Positions 19,796-27,715 of a DNA stretch of 64,000 bases are shown one piece after another. The notes under the pieces were generated by a model. The model did not search any database. It was not told the origin of the DNA and saw nothing but the letters and a program-made list of their open reading frames with translations. Positions within the stretch are counted from its first letter, which is position 1, and each line of letters starts with the position of its first letter. Where the stretch lies: contig JAXMCR010000002.1 in assembly GCA_046349255.1 (NCBI GenBank), positions 1-64,000 of the forward strand. Reading direction: 5' to 3'. Source of the DNA: DAIODI01 sp046349255. Lineage in GTDB: Bacteria > Pseudomonadota > Alphaproteobacteria > Rhizobiales > Aestuariivirgaceae. The position numbers were made by a program, and so were the translations under genes.

Positions 19796-21352
19796 TCACT
19801 TTCTTGGTTCGATCCAGGCGTCCTTGAAACCGTCGCTAAGACCGATCGATGTCGTCACCAGGTCCTTGACGTTGCAGCGATAAATTGTCGGGAAGCTAAG
19901 CTCCAGGAGCCAGGCTACCGGAACGTCCTCGTTCAGCTTTTTCTGCAATTCGGTATAGATGGCCGTTCGCTTTTCTGCCGGAAAAGCCGACGCCCCTTCG
20001 GCAAAAAGACGATCGACCTCTTCGTTGCTGTAGCCTTCTGCATTATTGAAGGCCGAGCCCTTGAAAATTTGTTCCGTTACGTAAAGACGCTCCGTTCCAA
20101 GCGCGGGATCCGCGTACTGGTTCATGAACGTGAACGCCATATCGTAGTCCCATTCGGAGATTTTCTGGTTCCAGCCGGCAACGTCCGTCGGCTCCAGTTC
20201 GACGCGAATGCCAACCTCCTCGAGGTTTTGGCGAACCGCCTCAGCCCAGCGCTGCCAAGTTTCCCCATAGGGAAGCGGCATTAAACGGATCGGCTTGCCG
20301 TCATAACCCATTTCCTCAAGAAGCTTGCGCGCTTTCTCCGGGTTATGCTCGTAGTTGGTAACGTCATCGGTATAGAGCCTGGACGATGAAATCACCGGTC
20401 CGGTCGGGATTTTACCAAATCCGTTCCACAGGACCTCATGAGCGAACTTGCGGTCGAGCGCATACATTACCGCCTGGCGGAAACGTTTATCATCCAACGG
20501 GGCCTCACGGTTGTTTAGCCAAAGGAAAGACATCGGAGCTAGGAGCTCCCAACCGTCCTGAGTGATGCAGCTATTCTCAAGGGAAGCCAGTCGCTGAATG
20601 TCGAAGTTCTCGACCGACCCACCCGGAAGGATGTCGACCGTCCCGTTCTCGTAAGCAACTGTCCGCGACGCCGCATCCGGCACCACGTGCCAGTATATAT
20701 TATCAAGGTAAGGTTTTCCTTCCTCGTAATAGTTTTCGTGCTTGGCTAGGTGGACGTAAGAGCCTTTGACCCACTCGGCGAATTTGAACGGCCCGGTGCC
20801 GATAGGGTGATTATTTGCCGGATTCTTGAAAAAATCAGTTCCTTCGTAGATATGCCTCGGTACCATCGGCATGGTCAGAGGTTCAAAGACTTTGAGGAAA
20901 GGGTCAAATGGCTCTTTCAGGATAAATCGAACGGTATAGTCGTCCACGGCCTCGATTTTCTCCACACGCTTCAGGACGGTGCGAAAGCGCGAATGGGTCT
21001 CCCGCAGAAATACATCTGCAGAAAACACGACGTCGTCCGCCTTGAAAGGTTTACCGTCATGCCATGTGACGTCGTCGCGCAAATGGAACGTATAGATCGT
21101 CCCGTCTTCGCTCACTTCCCACGAGGTCGCCAATTGCGGCATCGGCTCCATGTCCTTGCCATAGCGCAGCAATCCCTCGTAGATGTTGCCGCCAACCATC
21201 TGTGCGGGCGCATTTTGCACGATGCCGAGCATCAAGCCGGGCGGCTCAGGCTGAAGAAGTACATTTGCCGTACCCCCTGCAACCGGCTCTGCATGTGCGT
21301 TAAAGGCCAGCATCGTTGCGGCTAGCCCGGCCATTATGCATCGCTTGATCAT
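19796..21352 (-). CDS. peptide-type ABC transporter substrate-binding protein (SBP_bac_5)
   Basis: A periplasmic binding protein of 518 residues for a dipeptide-class importer. The start MIKRCIMAGLAATMLAFNAH begins a Sec signal peptide cleaved after AHA. It is preceded by GGGAGG at ideal spacing, so the longer open frame up to 21556 is rejected. Family signatures include YEGLLRYGKDMEPMPQLATS, the WHDGKPFKADDVVFS block and the RQAVMYALDR block. The group binds peptides but also opines, glutathione or other amides. A GTCTTATA site at 21666-21673 resembling the sulfolactate operators lies ~315 bases upstream. Confidence 0.9.
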   Translation of the reverse strand: MIKRCIMAGLAATMLAFNAHAEPVAGGTANVLLQPEPPGLMLGIVQNAPAQMVGGNIYEGLLRYGKDMEPMPQLATSWEVSEDGTIYTFHLRDDVTWHDGKPFKADDVVFSADVFLRETHSRFRTVLKRVEKIEAVDDYTVRFILKEPFDPFLKVFEPLTMPMVPRHIYEGTDFFKNPANNHPIGTGPFKFAEWVKGSYVHLAKHENYYEEGKPYLDNIYWHVVPDAASRTVAYENGTVDILPGGSVENFDIQRLASLENSCITQDGWELLAPMSFLWLNNREAPLDDKRFRQAVMYALDRKFAHEVLWNGFGKIPTGPVISSSRLYTDDVTNYEHNPEKARKLLEEMGYDGKPIRLMPLPYGETWQRWAEAVRQNLEEVGIRVELEPTDVAGWNQKISEWDYDMAFTFMNQYADPALGTERLYVTEQIFKGSAFNNAEGYSNEEVDRLFAEGASAFPAEKRTAIYTELQKKLNEDVPVAWLLELSFPTIYRCNVKDLVTTSIGLSDGFKDAWIEPRK

Positions 21353-21880
21353 TTGTTCCTCCCGGATTGATGGCTGATTTTTCGAGCGGCTCATTCGAGC
21401 ATGCTGATGCAACGCTCTGTGGTTCTGACAAACGAAAACGCCAGGTCCCGGCGCCTGACCATTCTGCTCCAGTCCGCGACGCTTCAGGCGATATCTGCAC
21501 GCATATTTCAGGTTTGCGCACGTAGGTGCGTGCACCCACGTCATCCAACGCCGCATACTAGTCGATGACTTCGCCAGGTCGCATCCCCTTCGTCATTGAA
21601 GCAGCACGTTGGGCTGACCCTCGAATTGTCGGTGTCGATCCACTGAGCATTCTGGTTAGCTTATCTATAAGACATAAGATACAAGATAGCAAGCTCGTTG
21701 GCTCGGATTAATGGCGCCTTGCCCAGCGCGATATCGAGAAGGCACGCCTGCGTGCAACGCTGGCTCGGCGAGCCCATGTTTCTGCGTTGCTCCGGGAGCC
21801 CCGCTGACGGATCGGTCGAGGCGATAAACACCGTAAACTTCGGGATGGCGCTGGATCTCCTGTGTCTTCCCGTTTCGAGA
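21353..21880. other. 528-base gap between the SBP gene and comC
   Basis: No convincing gene is found. Open frames here lack start signals and family similarity. The one notable element is the A/T-rich block 21658-21690 (TTAGCTTATCTATAAGACAT and following), containing the operator-like GTCTTATA on the minus strand. This is a plausible promoter/operator for the downstream importer genes. The rest shows no repeat or hairpin I can support. Confidence 0.5.
21666..21673 (-). promoter_or_regulatory. candidate sulfolactate-regulator site C
   Basis: The minus strand reads ATGTCTTATAGATAAG. The core GTCTTATA is identical to the cores at 25382-25389 and 26442-26449, and the second half is degenerate. 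It lies upstream of the dipeptide-type SBP gene, which starts at 21352. With only a half-site conserved this is the weakest of the three. Confidence 0.4.
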
Positions 21881-22882
21881 TCACCGTCCGGCCGACTCGA
21901 TCTGCATCCTCAGATCGTCATCAAGGAGGATGCCGTCCCCTTCAAGCTTTTCGCGCAGGGCCTGGCGGCGACGGCCCGGCAGCCGGGCTCCTTCGCTTTC
22001 CTCGATCAGGCCCGCGAGCAGCGCAAAACGCCGCCTCGCGTCGAAGCCTAGTGTTTCGGGATCGATGACGATGACGGTTTGGCCGGTGCCGGGCGGCTTG
22101 CCCTGAGCATCAAAATACGATGTCGCCTCGAAGGCATGGTTCGCGCCGGTGAGGCCGGCGCTCAACATCTCCACCATGATAGCCAGCGCGGCGCCTTTGG
22201 CGCCGCCCATCGCGATCATCGTCCCGGCAAGAGCGGCGGCCGGATCGGTTGTCGGTTGACCGTTGGCGTCGAGCGCCCAGCCTTCCGGTATGGGCTCGCC
22301 CTTTTGTTGGGCGGCCATGATCTTGCCGCGTGCGACCTTGGATAGGGAAATGTCGATCACGACCGGTTTGGCGTCGGCTATCGGCGCGGCGAACGCGACG
22401 GGGTTGGTTCCGAAGAGCGGCCTCGCGGCGCCCCATGGCGCTATGGCGGCGGGCGTATTGGCGACCATCAGCGCCATCAATCCCTTTTCGGCAAGAGCCT
22501 CGACGATGAGGCCGGCGACGCCGCTGTGGTGGGAACGCCTGATGCCCGCCATCGCGATGCCCTGCGCCCGCGCGACTTCGGGCAGGGCCGCGACGGCTAG
22601 GTCGAGCGCGGGGAAGGCGAAGCCATGTGCGGCATCGACGGCGAACGTGCCGGGCCGGGTCCATTGGCCGGATGGAACGGCCATGCCGTCTACCTTGCCA
22701 GATTTGGCCTGTGCGGCATAAGCGGCCACCCGGCGCAGGCCGTGCCCCGACTGGCCGGCCAGCTCGGCAAGGATCAACGCACGCGCCACCGATTCCGCGT
22801 TCGCTCTCGAGGTATGACAGCGCATCAGGGTCTCGACGACCAGCAGGTGCGCCTCTTCCAACGTCAGGCGGCGATCGGTCAT
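21881..22882 (-). CDS. comC: (R)-sulfolactate dehydrogenase, malate/lactate dehydrogenase family
   Basis: A 333-residue NAD(P)-dependent oxidoreductase of the Ldh_2 (malate/L-lactate/ureidoglycolate dehydrogenase) family. Landmarks are SGHGLRRVAAYAAQAKSG, the catalytic His region in RRSHHSGVAG, and GTNPVAFAAP with nearby IDISLSKVARGKI. Family membership is clear. The ComC role (reducing sulfopyruvate to (R)-sulfolactate) is inferred from its position beside slcC and suyAB, the known combination that inverts (S)-sulfolactate to the (R)-isomer needed by SuyAB. Its ATG overlaps the slcC stop by four bases. Confidence 0.85.
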   Translation of the reverse strand: MTDRRLTLEEAHLLVVETLMRCHTSRANAESVARALILAELAGQSGHGLRRVAAYAAQAKSGKVDGMAVPSGQWTRPGTFAVDAAHGFAFPALDLAVAALPEVARAQGIAMAGIRRSHHSGVAGLIVEALAEKGLMALMVANTPAAIAPWGAARPLFGTNPVAFAAPIADAKPVVIDISLSKVARGKIMAAQQKGEPIPEGWALDANGQPTTDPAAALAGTMIAMGGAKGAALAIMVEMLSAGLTGANHAFEATSYFDAQGKPPGTGQTVIVIDPETLGFDARRRFALLAGLIEESEGARLPGRRRQALREKLEGDGILLDDDLRMQIESAGR

Positions 22883-23811
22883 GGCTGGGCCTTCAGATGG
22901 GCGAGCACCGAATCCGCCGTCTTATGGCTGACGCGAACGTTCGACTCGTTTGTCACGCCGGCGATATGCGGCGTCAGGATGAGGTTTGCTATGCCTTCGA
23001 ACGATGCGCCGGCGGCCGCGTCGAGCGGTTCCTTCTCGAAGACGTCGAGGGCCGCGCCGGCGATTCGCCCTTCGCGCAACGCCCTGCAAAGAGCCGCTTC
23101 ATCGACGACGCCGCCACGAGCGGCGTTGATGAGGATCGCGTCAGGCTTCATGCGGGCGATCGCGTCTGCGCCGATCAGATGCCTGGTGGACGGTGTCAGA
23201 GGGGTGTGCAGGCTGAGAACGTCCGCCGTGGCGAGCAGCGCGTCGAGATCCAGGCGCTCGACCGCTCTCCACGCAGGATGATCCTGTGGCAAATGCGGAT
23301 CGTAGGCGGCGACCGTCATGCCCATGGCCTCGGCCCTGCGGGCCACTTCGCGCGCTATCGCGCCATATCCGACGAGGCCCATCGTCCGGCCTGACATTTC
23401 GCCGCCGATCAGCGTCTGGCGTGGCCACTTTCCCGCGACGACGGCTGCCGTCGAAGCGTAGGCCGACCGTAGCAGAACCATCGCGGCGGTTATCACATAT
23501 TCGGCCACGGCCAGATCGTTTGCACCCGTCGCGGGGAAGACCGCGATCCGCCGCGCCGAGCAGGCCTCGACATCTATGTTGTCGAGCCCGACCCCGAGGC
23601 GGCCGATGCACTCGAGCCTGGGCGCGGCGTCGAGCAGGGCGGCGTTCACCTGGGTCCTATTGCGCACCACCAGTGCCCGCACCCCCGCAAGTGCCCGGAT
23701 GAGGTCTGCCGGCCGATCGACGAGGCCGGGGTCGTAGAGCATCGGATAGCTGCGGCTCAGCCGTTCGACCGCGCCGTCGTCCATGAATTCGCTGATGACT
23801 ATGTCGTACAT
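22879..23811 (-). CDS. slcC: (S)-sulfolactate dehydrogenase, D-2-hydroxyacid dehydrogenase family
   Basis: A 310-residue member of the D-isomer-specific 2-hydroxyacid dehydrogenases. It shows the NAD motif (TMGLVGYGAIAREVARRAEA), the catalytic Arg in INAARGGVVDEAAL, Glu in FEKEPLD and His in LTPHIAGVT. In sulfolactate degraders SlcC oxidises (S)-sulfolactate to sulfopyruvate with NAD+. The pairing with ComC and SuyAB supports that role here. It is translationally coupled to comC downstream, and 52 bases separate it from suyB upstream. Confidence 0.87.
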   Translation of the reverse strand: MYDIVISEFMDDGAVERLSRSYPMLYDPGLVDRPADLIRALAGVRALVVRNRTQVNAALLDAAPRLECIGRLGVGLDNIDVEACSARRIAVFPATGANDLAVAEYVITAAMVLLRSAYASTAAVVAGKWPRQTLIGGEMSGRTMGLVGYGAIAREVARRAEAMGMTVAAYDPHLPQDHPAWRAVERLDLDALLATADVLSLHTPLTPSTRHLIGADAIARMKPDAILINAARGGVVDEAALCRALREGRIAGAALDVFEKEPLDAAAGASFEGIANLILTPHIAGVTNESNVRVSHKTADSVLAHLKAQP

Positions 23812-23863
23812 CGATTACTCCGTCCGCAGCCCGGCCGCGCTGCTACGCAACCGGGCAAAGGGA

Positions 23864-25045
23864 TCAGGCGCTGCGATAGAGCTTCGTCATCACGAACTCG
23901 CGATGCCCGAGAGCCTCCGCGGCGGTGTTGCGACCGTTGGCGGTGCGCACGATCATATCGATCAGGGAATCGCCGGCTTCGTCGATGGTCATTTCGCGCC
24001 GCAGAATCCCGGAAACGTCGACGTCGACATGCTCACCCATGGTGCGCACGGTACGCGGGTTCGCCGTGATCTTGATGACGGGAACGATCGGGTTGCCGAT
24101 CACGTTGCCCTGACCGGTCGGAAAGGTGTGTATCACATAGCCGCCCGCGGCCATCAGCGTGACGCACTCCGCGGCCGCCGAGGACGAATCCATGAAATAG
24201 AGGCCCCGGCCGGACTTCGGCGCTTCCGCCGGCTCCAGAATGTCGATGTAACGCGAGGTGCGCCCGATCTTCTCCAGATTTCCGAGGGCCTTCTCCTCGA
24301 TGGTGCTCAGACCACCCTCGATGTTGCCCTTGGTAGGCTGGCTCTCGGAAAGGTCGCCGTCCTTGTGGGCCTCGATGACATCTTCCTGATACGCTTTCCA
24401 CATCGCATACCAGCGATCGCCGACCTCGGGGCTGACGGCCCGTTCCTTGCAGATATGCTCGGCACCGGTGATCTCCGACGTTTCGCCGAAGCAGCCATAG
24501 ATGCCTTCCGGTAGCAGCTTGTCATACATGTTGCCGACAGTGGGGCATGAGCCGAGGCCGGTCGTCGTGTCGCTCTCGCCGCACTTGGTGGAGACCCACA
24601 GCTCGGAAACGGAACATTCTTCGCGCTGAAGTTCACTGGCGTAGTGGACGAAATCCTTCGCCTTCCGGCTTGCTTCCATGATGGTCTTGAGGTCGCCGTT
24701 CTGCTCGATCGAGAAGCCCGCTACGGGCTTTCCAGTCGCGGCGATGCCGTCGACGATACGCTTGGTCCAACCCGGCTCGATCCCGATGACGATCACGGCC
24801 GCCACATTTGGATTGGAGCCGGTGCCGATCATGGTGCGGAAGTGCAGGTCAAGATCCGCGCCGAACTGCAGCCGGCCATAGGCGTGCGGGAGGGCGAGCG
24901 TACCCTTGATGTTGTTCGCAACGGCCTCGCAGGCCGCGTTGGATATGTCGTCTACGGGCAGGATGACGACGTGATTGCGCACGCCGACGCGGCCATTGTC
25001 GCGCCGATAGCCGTTGAAGGTGAAATTGGAATACTTGGAAGCCAT
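23864..25045 (-). CDS. suyB: (2R)-sulfolactate sulfo-lyase, large subunit
   Basis: A 393-residue UxaA/altronate-dehydratase-family protein forming, with SuyA, the lyase that splits (2R)-3-sulfolactate into pyruvate and sulfite. Visible family elements are the N-terminal YRRDNGRVGVRNHVVILPVD, STKCGESDTTTGLGSCPTVG (Cys residues likely to bind the iron cofactor), and the C-terminal FPTGQGNVIGNPIVPVIKIT block. There is no signal peptide. suyA lies 18 bases upstream on the same strand. A sulfite oxidase or exporter for the toxic product is not found nearby. Confidence 0.92.
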   Translation of the reverse strand: MASKYSNFTFNGYRRDNGRVGVRNHVVILPVDDISNAACEAVANNIKGTLALPHAYGRLQFGADLDLHFRTMIGTGSNPNVAAVIVIGIEPGWTKRIVDGIAATGKPVAGFSIEQNGDLKTIMEASRKAKDFVHYASELQREECSVSELWVSTKCGESDTTTGLGSCPTVGNMYDKLLPEGIYGCFGETSEITGAEHICKERAVSPEVGDRWYAMWKAYQEDVIEAHKDGDLSESQPTKGNIEGGLSTIEEKALGNLEKIGRTSRYIDILEPAEAPKSGRGLYFMDSSSAAAECVTLMAAGGYVIHTFPTGQGNVIGNPIVPVIKITANPRTVRTMGEHVDVDVSGILRREMTIDEAGDSLIDMIVRTANGRNTAAEALGHREFVMTKLYRSA

Positions 25046-25063
25046 TGTGCCGTCCTCTCGGTT

Positions 25064-25351
25064 TTACCAGCGCTTGGTCTTGAGATTGTGGACATGCACA
25101 TGGCCGCCCTTCGCGACATCGGCGACAAAATGACCGATGTCCTCGCCATACTTGATTGCCGTGTCGCCGGCCTTGATGTCCTGAAGAGCGACCTTGTGCC
25201 CGATAGGCACGTCGGCCTTGGCCTGCAGTTCGAAACTCGAATTATCGTGAGTAACGACACACAGCATCTGCGTGTCGGCCTTCAGTCCCTCGATCACCAC
25301 CACACCAACATTGTCGTTGTGGTCGTGCACGAGAAGGTGCGGGTTTTTCAT
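25064..25351 (-). CDS. suyA: (2R)-sulfolactate sulfo-lyase, small subunit
   Basis: A 95-residue SAF-domain protein, the small subunit that pairs with SuyB. The sequence has the typical HDHNDNVGVVVIEGL start and the IPIGHKVAL-like stretch (DVPIGHKVALQDIKAGD), followed by KYGEDIGHFVADVAKGGHVH. It is the first gene of the suyA-suyB-slcC-comC operon. Its promoter region contains a strong operator (25382-25402) placed over the predicted -10. Confidence 0.92.
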   Translation of the reverse strand: MKNPHLLVHDHNDNVGVVVIEGLKADTQMLCVVTHDNSSFELQAKADVPIGHKVALQDIKAGDTAIKYGEDIGHFVADVAKGGHVHVHNLKTKRW

Positions 25352-25381
25352 CTTCGTTTTCGCTCCACTAAAATAAAAGAG

Positions 25382-25402
25382 GTCTTATAAAAGATATAAG
25401 TC
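25382..25402 (-). promoter_or_regulatory. sulfolactate-regulator operator B over the suyA promoter
   Basis: The sequence opens GTCTTATA and closes TATAAGTC around a 5-base centre, a near-perfect inverted repeat. It begins 31 bases before the suyA ATG (minus strand) and covers a CTTATA that would be its -10. A GntR/UTRA protein encoded divergently is the natural candidate to bind here and block transcription until an effector appears. Confidence 0.65.
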
Positions 25403-25439
25403 ATAGGGATTTGACATTGTCAACGGTGCTTCGCTAAAT
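25395..25439. promoter_or_regulatory. back-to-back suyA and gntR promoters sharing one -35 palindrome
   Basis: The palindrome TTGACATTGTCAA (25411-25423) offers TTGACA on both strands. Plus strand: TTGACA, 17 bases, CTAAAT (25434-25439), 25 bases before the gntR ATG. Minus strand: TTGACA (25423-25418), 17 bases, CTTATA (25400-25395), leading to suyA. Both spacings are ideal for sigma-70, so the two promoters overlap and probably compete. Confidence 0.6.
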
Positions 25440-25463
25440 TGGCGCTAAAACCGGGAGCGGACC

Positions 25464-26198
25464 ATGAGCGGCGACATTCAAGTAAAAGCCTTCGATTTCA
25501 AGCCGCTCTACCTGCAGGTCAAGGAACGGCTGACCCGCCGGCTCATCGACGGCTCATGGGTGCCCGGCCAGCTAATTCCTTCCGAAATGGACCTCGCGCG
25601 CGAGTTGAGCGTAAGCCAGGGTACAGTGCGCAAAGCCCTCGACACGATGACCGCCGACAATCTGCTGATCCGCAGGCAGGGGCGAGGAACCTATGTCGCC
25701 TCGCCGGAGGAAAGTCGCATTCTTTTTAACTTTTTCCGCATGGTGCCGGACAACGGCGAACGCGCTTTCCCTGATTCGTGCATCGTCAGGCGGGTCAAGG
25801 GCAAGGCGACCCGGGCAGAGATGTCGATGCTCGCGCTGGCCGAAGGCGCTGATGTATGGCGCATCGAGCGGGTTCGCACGCTGGCCGCGACTCCGCTCAT
25901 CGTGGAGACGATTGTGCTTCCTGCGAGTCGATTTCCAGGCTTTACGAAGCTGGGCGATATTCCGAACAACGTCTACCGTCTCTATTCAGACAACTGGGGC
26001 ATCACCATTGCCTCGGCGGTCGAGCGGCTCAAGGCCGTGGCTGCGAGCAAGCGCGATGCCGCGCAGCTCGAATGCGCGCCGGGTACGCCGCTCCTGGAGA
26101 TCGCTCGCGTCGCCTCTGACCTCGCGCAGGACCCTGTCGAATTGCGCATATCCCGCTGCCGCACAGATGAAGTGCATTATCGCGCCGATTTGAAATAG
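25464..26198 (+). CDS. suyR: GntR/HutC-family regulator of sulfolactate use
   Basis: A 244-residue regulator. The N-terminal winged helix (YLQVKERLTRRLIDGSWVPG, then LARELSVSQGTVRKALDTM) is followed by RQGRGTYVASPEE and a UTRA effector domain (residues ~95-240), the HutC subfamily. It is divergent from suyA and has GGAGCGG before the ATG. Shared GTCTTATA palindromes in its own promoter zone and before the next transporter operon point to local repression relieved by a sulfonate or related acid. The symbol follows the known SuyR context and is an inference. Confidence 0.8.
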   Translation: MSGDIQVKAFDFKPLYLQVKERLTRRLIDGSWVPGQLIPSEMDLARELSVSQGTVRKALDTMTADNLLIRRQGRGTYVASPEESRILFNFFRMVPDNGERAFPDSCIVRRVKGKATRAEMSMLALAEGADVWRIERVRTLAATPLIVETIVLPASRFPGFTKLGDIPNNVYRLYSDNWGITIASAVERLKAVAASKRDAAQLECAPGTPLLEIARVASDLAQDPVELRISRCRTDEVHYRADLK

Positions 26199-26670
26199 CA
26201 CGTAGCTTCGGACCGGCCTCCCACCACATTCTCCGCAGAGAGGATCAGGCCGCTCGCGACATTGGATCGAACTTGCATCTGCGGTTCGACACCGAGGAGA
26301 TGATGCTTGAGACCACTCGGCAACTTCGATGGATTCAGGGTCGGCTTTTGCCGCTCCATCACGGACTAGCTTGGCGCCGCGTTGATTCGCGATTCGTGCG
26401 CCAATACTGTTGACATCTTATTTTCGTTATAATAGATCTTATATAAGACATATTATGATGATGTGATCGACACGCGCGAACAAATCGGAACGACGATGGA
26501 TAATCCCACCGCTCGGGAGCGGGGCATCCAAATATTGGTATACCACAATATGCGTCCGGTCAGGTAGCTGCGGTAAAGCGCCGGCGCCCCGAACGAGCAG
26601 CCGAATCGCCCAGGTAACGGCTATCGAGTCCCCCGTCACTTGCGAAAGTGAGCGTGAAGAAAGTTAAGCT
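26199..26670. other. 472-base non-coding region before the ProVWX-like operon
   Basis: No gene is supported. The middle is strongly A/T-rich (26408-26452) with TTGACA at 26410-26415, TATAAT at 26428-26433 and a regulator palindrome. These are probably promoter elements, although TTGACA and TATAAT are only 12 bases apart and cannot be used together. About 220 bases of leader then precede the first transporter gene. It holds no obvious terminator or riboswitch fold that I can recognise. Confidence 0.5.
26436..26451 (+). promoter_or_regulatory. sulfolactate-regulator operator A
   Basis: ATCTTATATAAGACAT contains the perfect 12-base palindrome TCTTATATAAGA (26437-26448). Read on the minus strand its core is GTCTTATATAAGAT, matching operator B in the first eight and last four positions. 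It overlaps or directly follows a TATAAT element upstream of the ProVWX-like operon, a position suited to repression. Confidence 0.65.
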
Positions 26671-27714
26671 ATGCACGAGAACGTCGTCTCTGTTCGTGAT
26701 GTGTGGAAGATTTTCGGTCGCTCCGGAACTGAACTTGTCGACCGCATCAAGAATGAAGGTCTGACCAAGGACGAAGTGCGGGAGCGTTATGGTTGCGTCG
26801 TCGGCGTTTCCGCTGCCAGTTTCGATGTCCGCAAAGGTGAGATTTTTTGCATAATGGGTTTGTCGGGGAGCGGCAAATCAACCTTGATACGGCACATAAA
26901 CAGATTGCTGGAGCCCACGGCCGGCAAGATATTCATCAACGGCGAAGACATTACCGCCTTATCCGAACCGGAACTGCGTCGGTTACGCGCCCGCAGGATC
27001 GGTATGGTTTTCCAGAACATCGCGCTTTTGCCGCATCGAACCGTCCGTGACAACGTCGCCTTGCCTTTGGAAGTGCAGGGCATGAAGCGTTCGAAGCGCT
27101 TCGAGGTCGCGGAAGAAAGCCTGCGTCTGGTAAATCTCGTCGGCTGGGAAGACAAATTCGCGCACGAACTTTCCGGTGGCATGCAGCAAAGAGTCGGCCT
27201 GGCGCGCGCGATGGCTGCCGATCCCGACATCCTGCTGATGGACGAACCGTTCAGCGCGCTCGATCCCTTGATCCGCCGCCAACTCCAGGACCAGTTCATG
27301 GAACTTGCGTCCAGGATGCATAAAACGACGATCTTCATCACGCACGACCTCGATGAGGCGATCCGCATCGGACATCGCATAGCGATCATGAAGGATGGGG
27401 TAATCGTACAGACCGGAACACCGGAAGAGATCGTCACAAATCCGATCGACGCCTATGTCGCTGATTTTGTCGCCGGGATTTCGAAGCTGAAATTGATCTA
27501 CGCCCGTTCAATCATGCGCCCGTTCGAAGCATCGAGCTACCCCGATATCAATATGGATGCTTGTCCGCGCGCAAACGAGTCGGACACCCTGAGCCGGCTG
27601 ATCGATATCAGTGTGGAATCCAGTCATCCGCTGCTCATTCTGTCGGACGATAGCAGCATTTCCGGAATCATATCCAAAGATGATCTTCTGCGCGGTATTC
27701 AGGGAGGTAAGTAG
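26671..27714 (+). CDS. glycine-betaine/proline-type ABC transporter ATPase
   Basis: A 347-residue ProV/OpuAA-class ATPase. It has the family N-terminal extension (VWKIFGRSGTELVDRIKNEG), Walker A (GLSGSGKSTLI), Q-loop (VFQNIALLPHRTV), signature (ELSGGMQQRVGLARAMA), Walker B (ILLMDEPFSALDP) and H-loop (FITHDLDEA). A shortened C-terminal CBS-like region follows (residues ~290-345). Substrates of this class are quaternary ammonium osmolytes. Because of the shared operator, a sulfonate or osmolyte precursor of sulfolactate is also possible. GTAG GATG spacing to the permease gene indicates one operon. Confidence 0.9.
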   Translation: MHENVVSVRDVWKIFGRSGTELVDRIKNEGLTKDEVRERYGCVVGVSAASFDVRKGEIFCIMGLSGSGKSTLIRHINRLLEPTAGKIFINGEDITALSEPELRRLRARRIGMVFQNIALLPHRTVRDNVALPLEVQGMKRSKRFEVAEESLRLVNLVGWEDKFAHELSGGMQQRVGLARAMAADPDILLMDEPFSALDPLIRRQLQDQFMELASRMHKTTIFITHDLDEAIRIGHRIAIMKDGVIVQTGTPEEIVTNPIDAYVADFVAGISKLKLIYARSIMRPFEASSYPDINMDACPRANESDTLSRLIDISVESSHPLLILSDDSSISGIISKDDLLRGIQGGK

Positions 27715-27715
27715 G

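Noticed and set aside
21698..22051. 117-codon plus-strand open frame in and after the gap before comC
   Set aside because: Half of it is antisense to comC and no start signal or similarity is seen.
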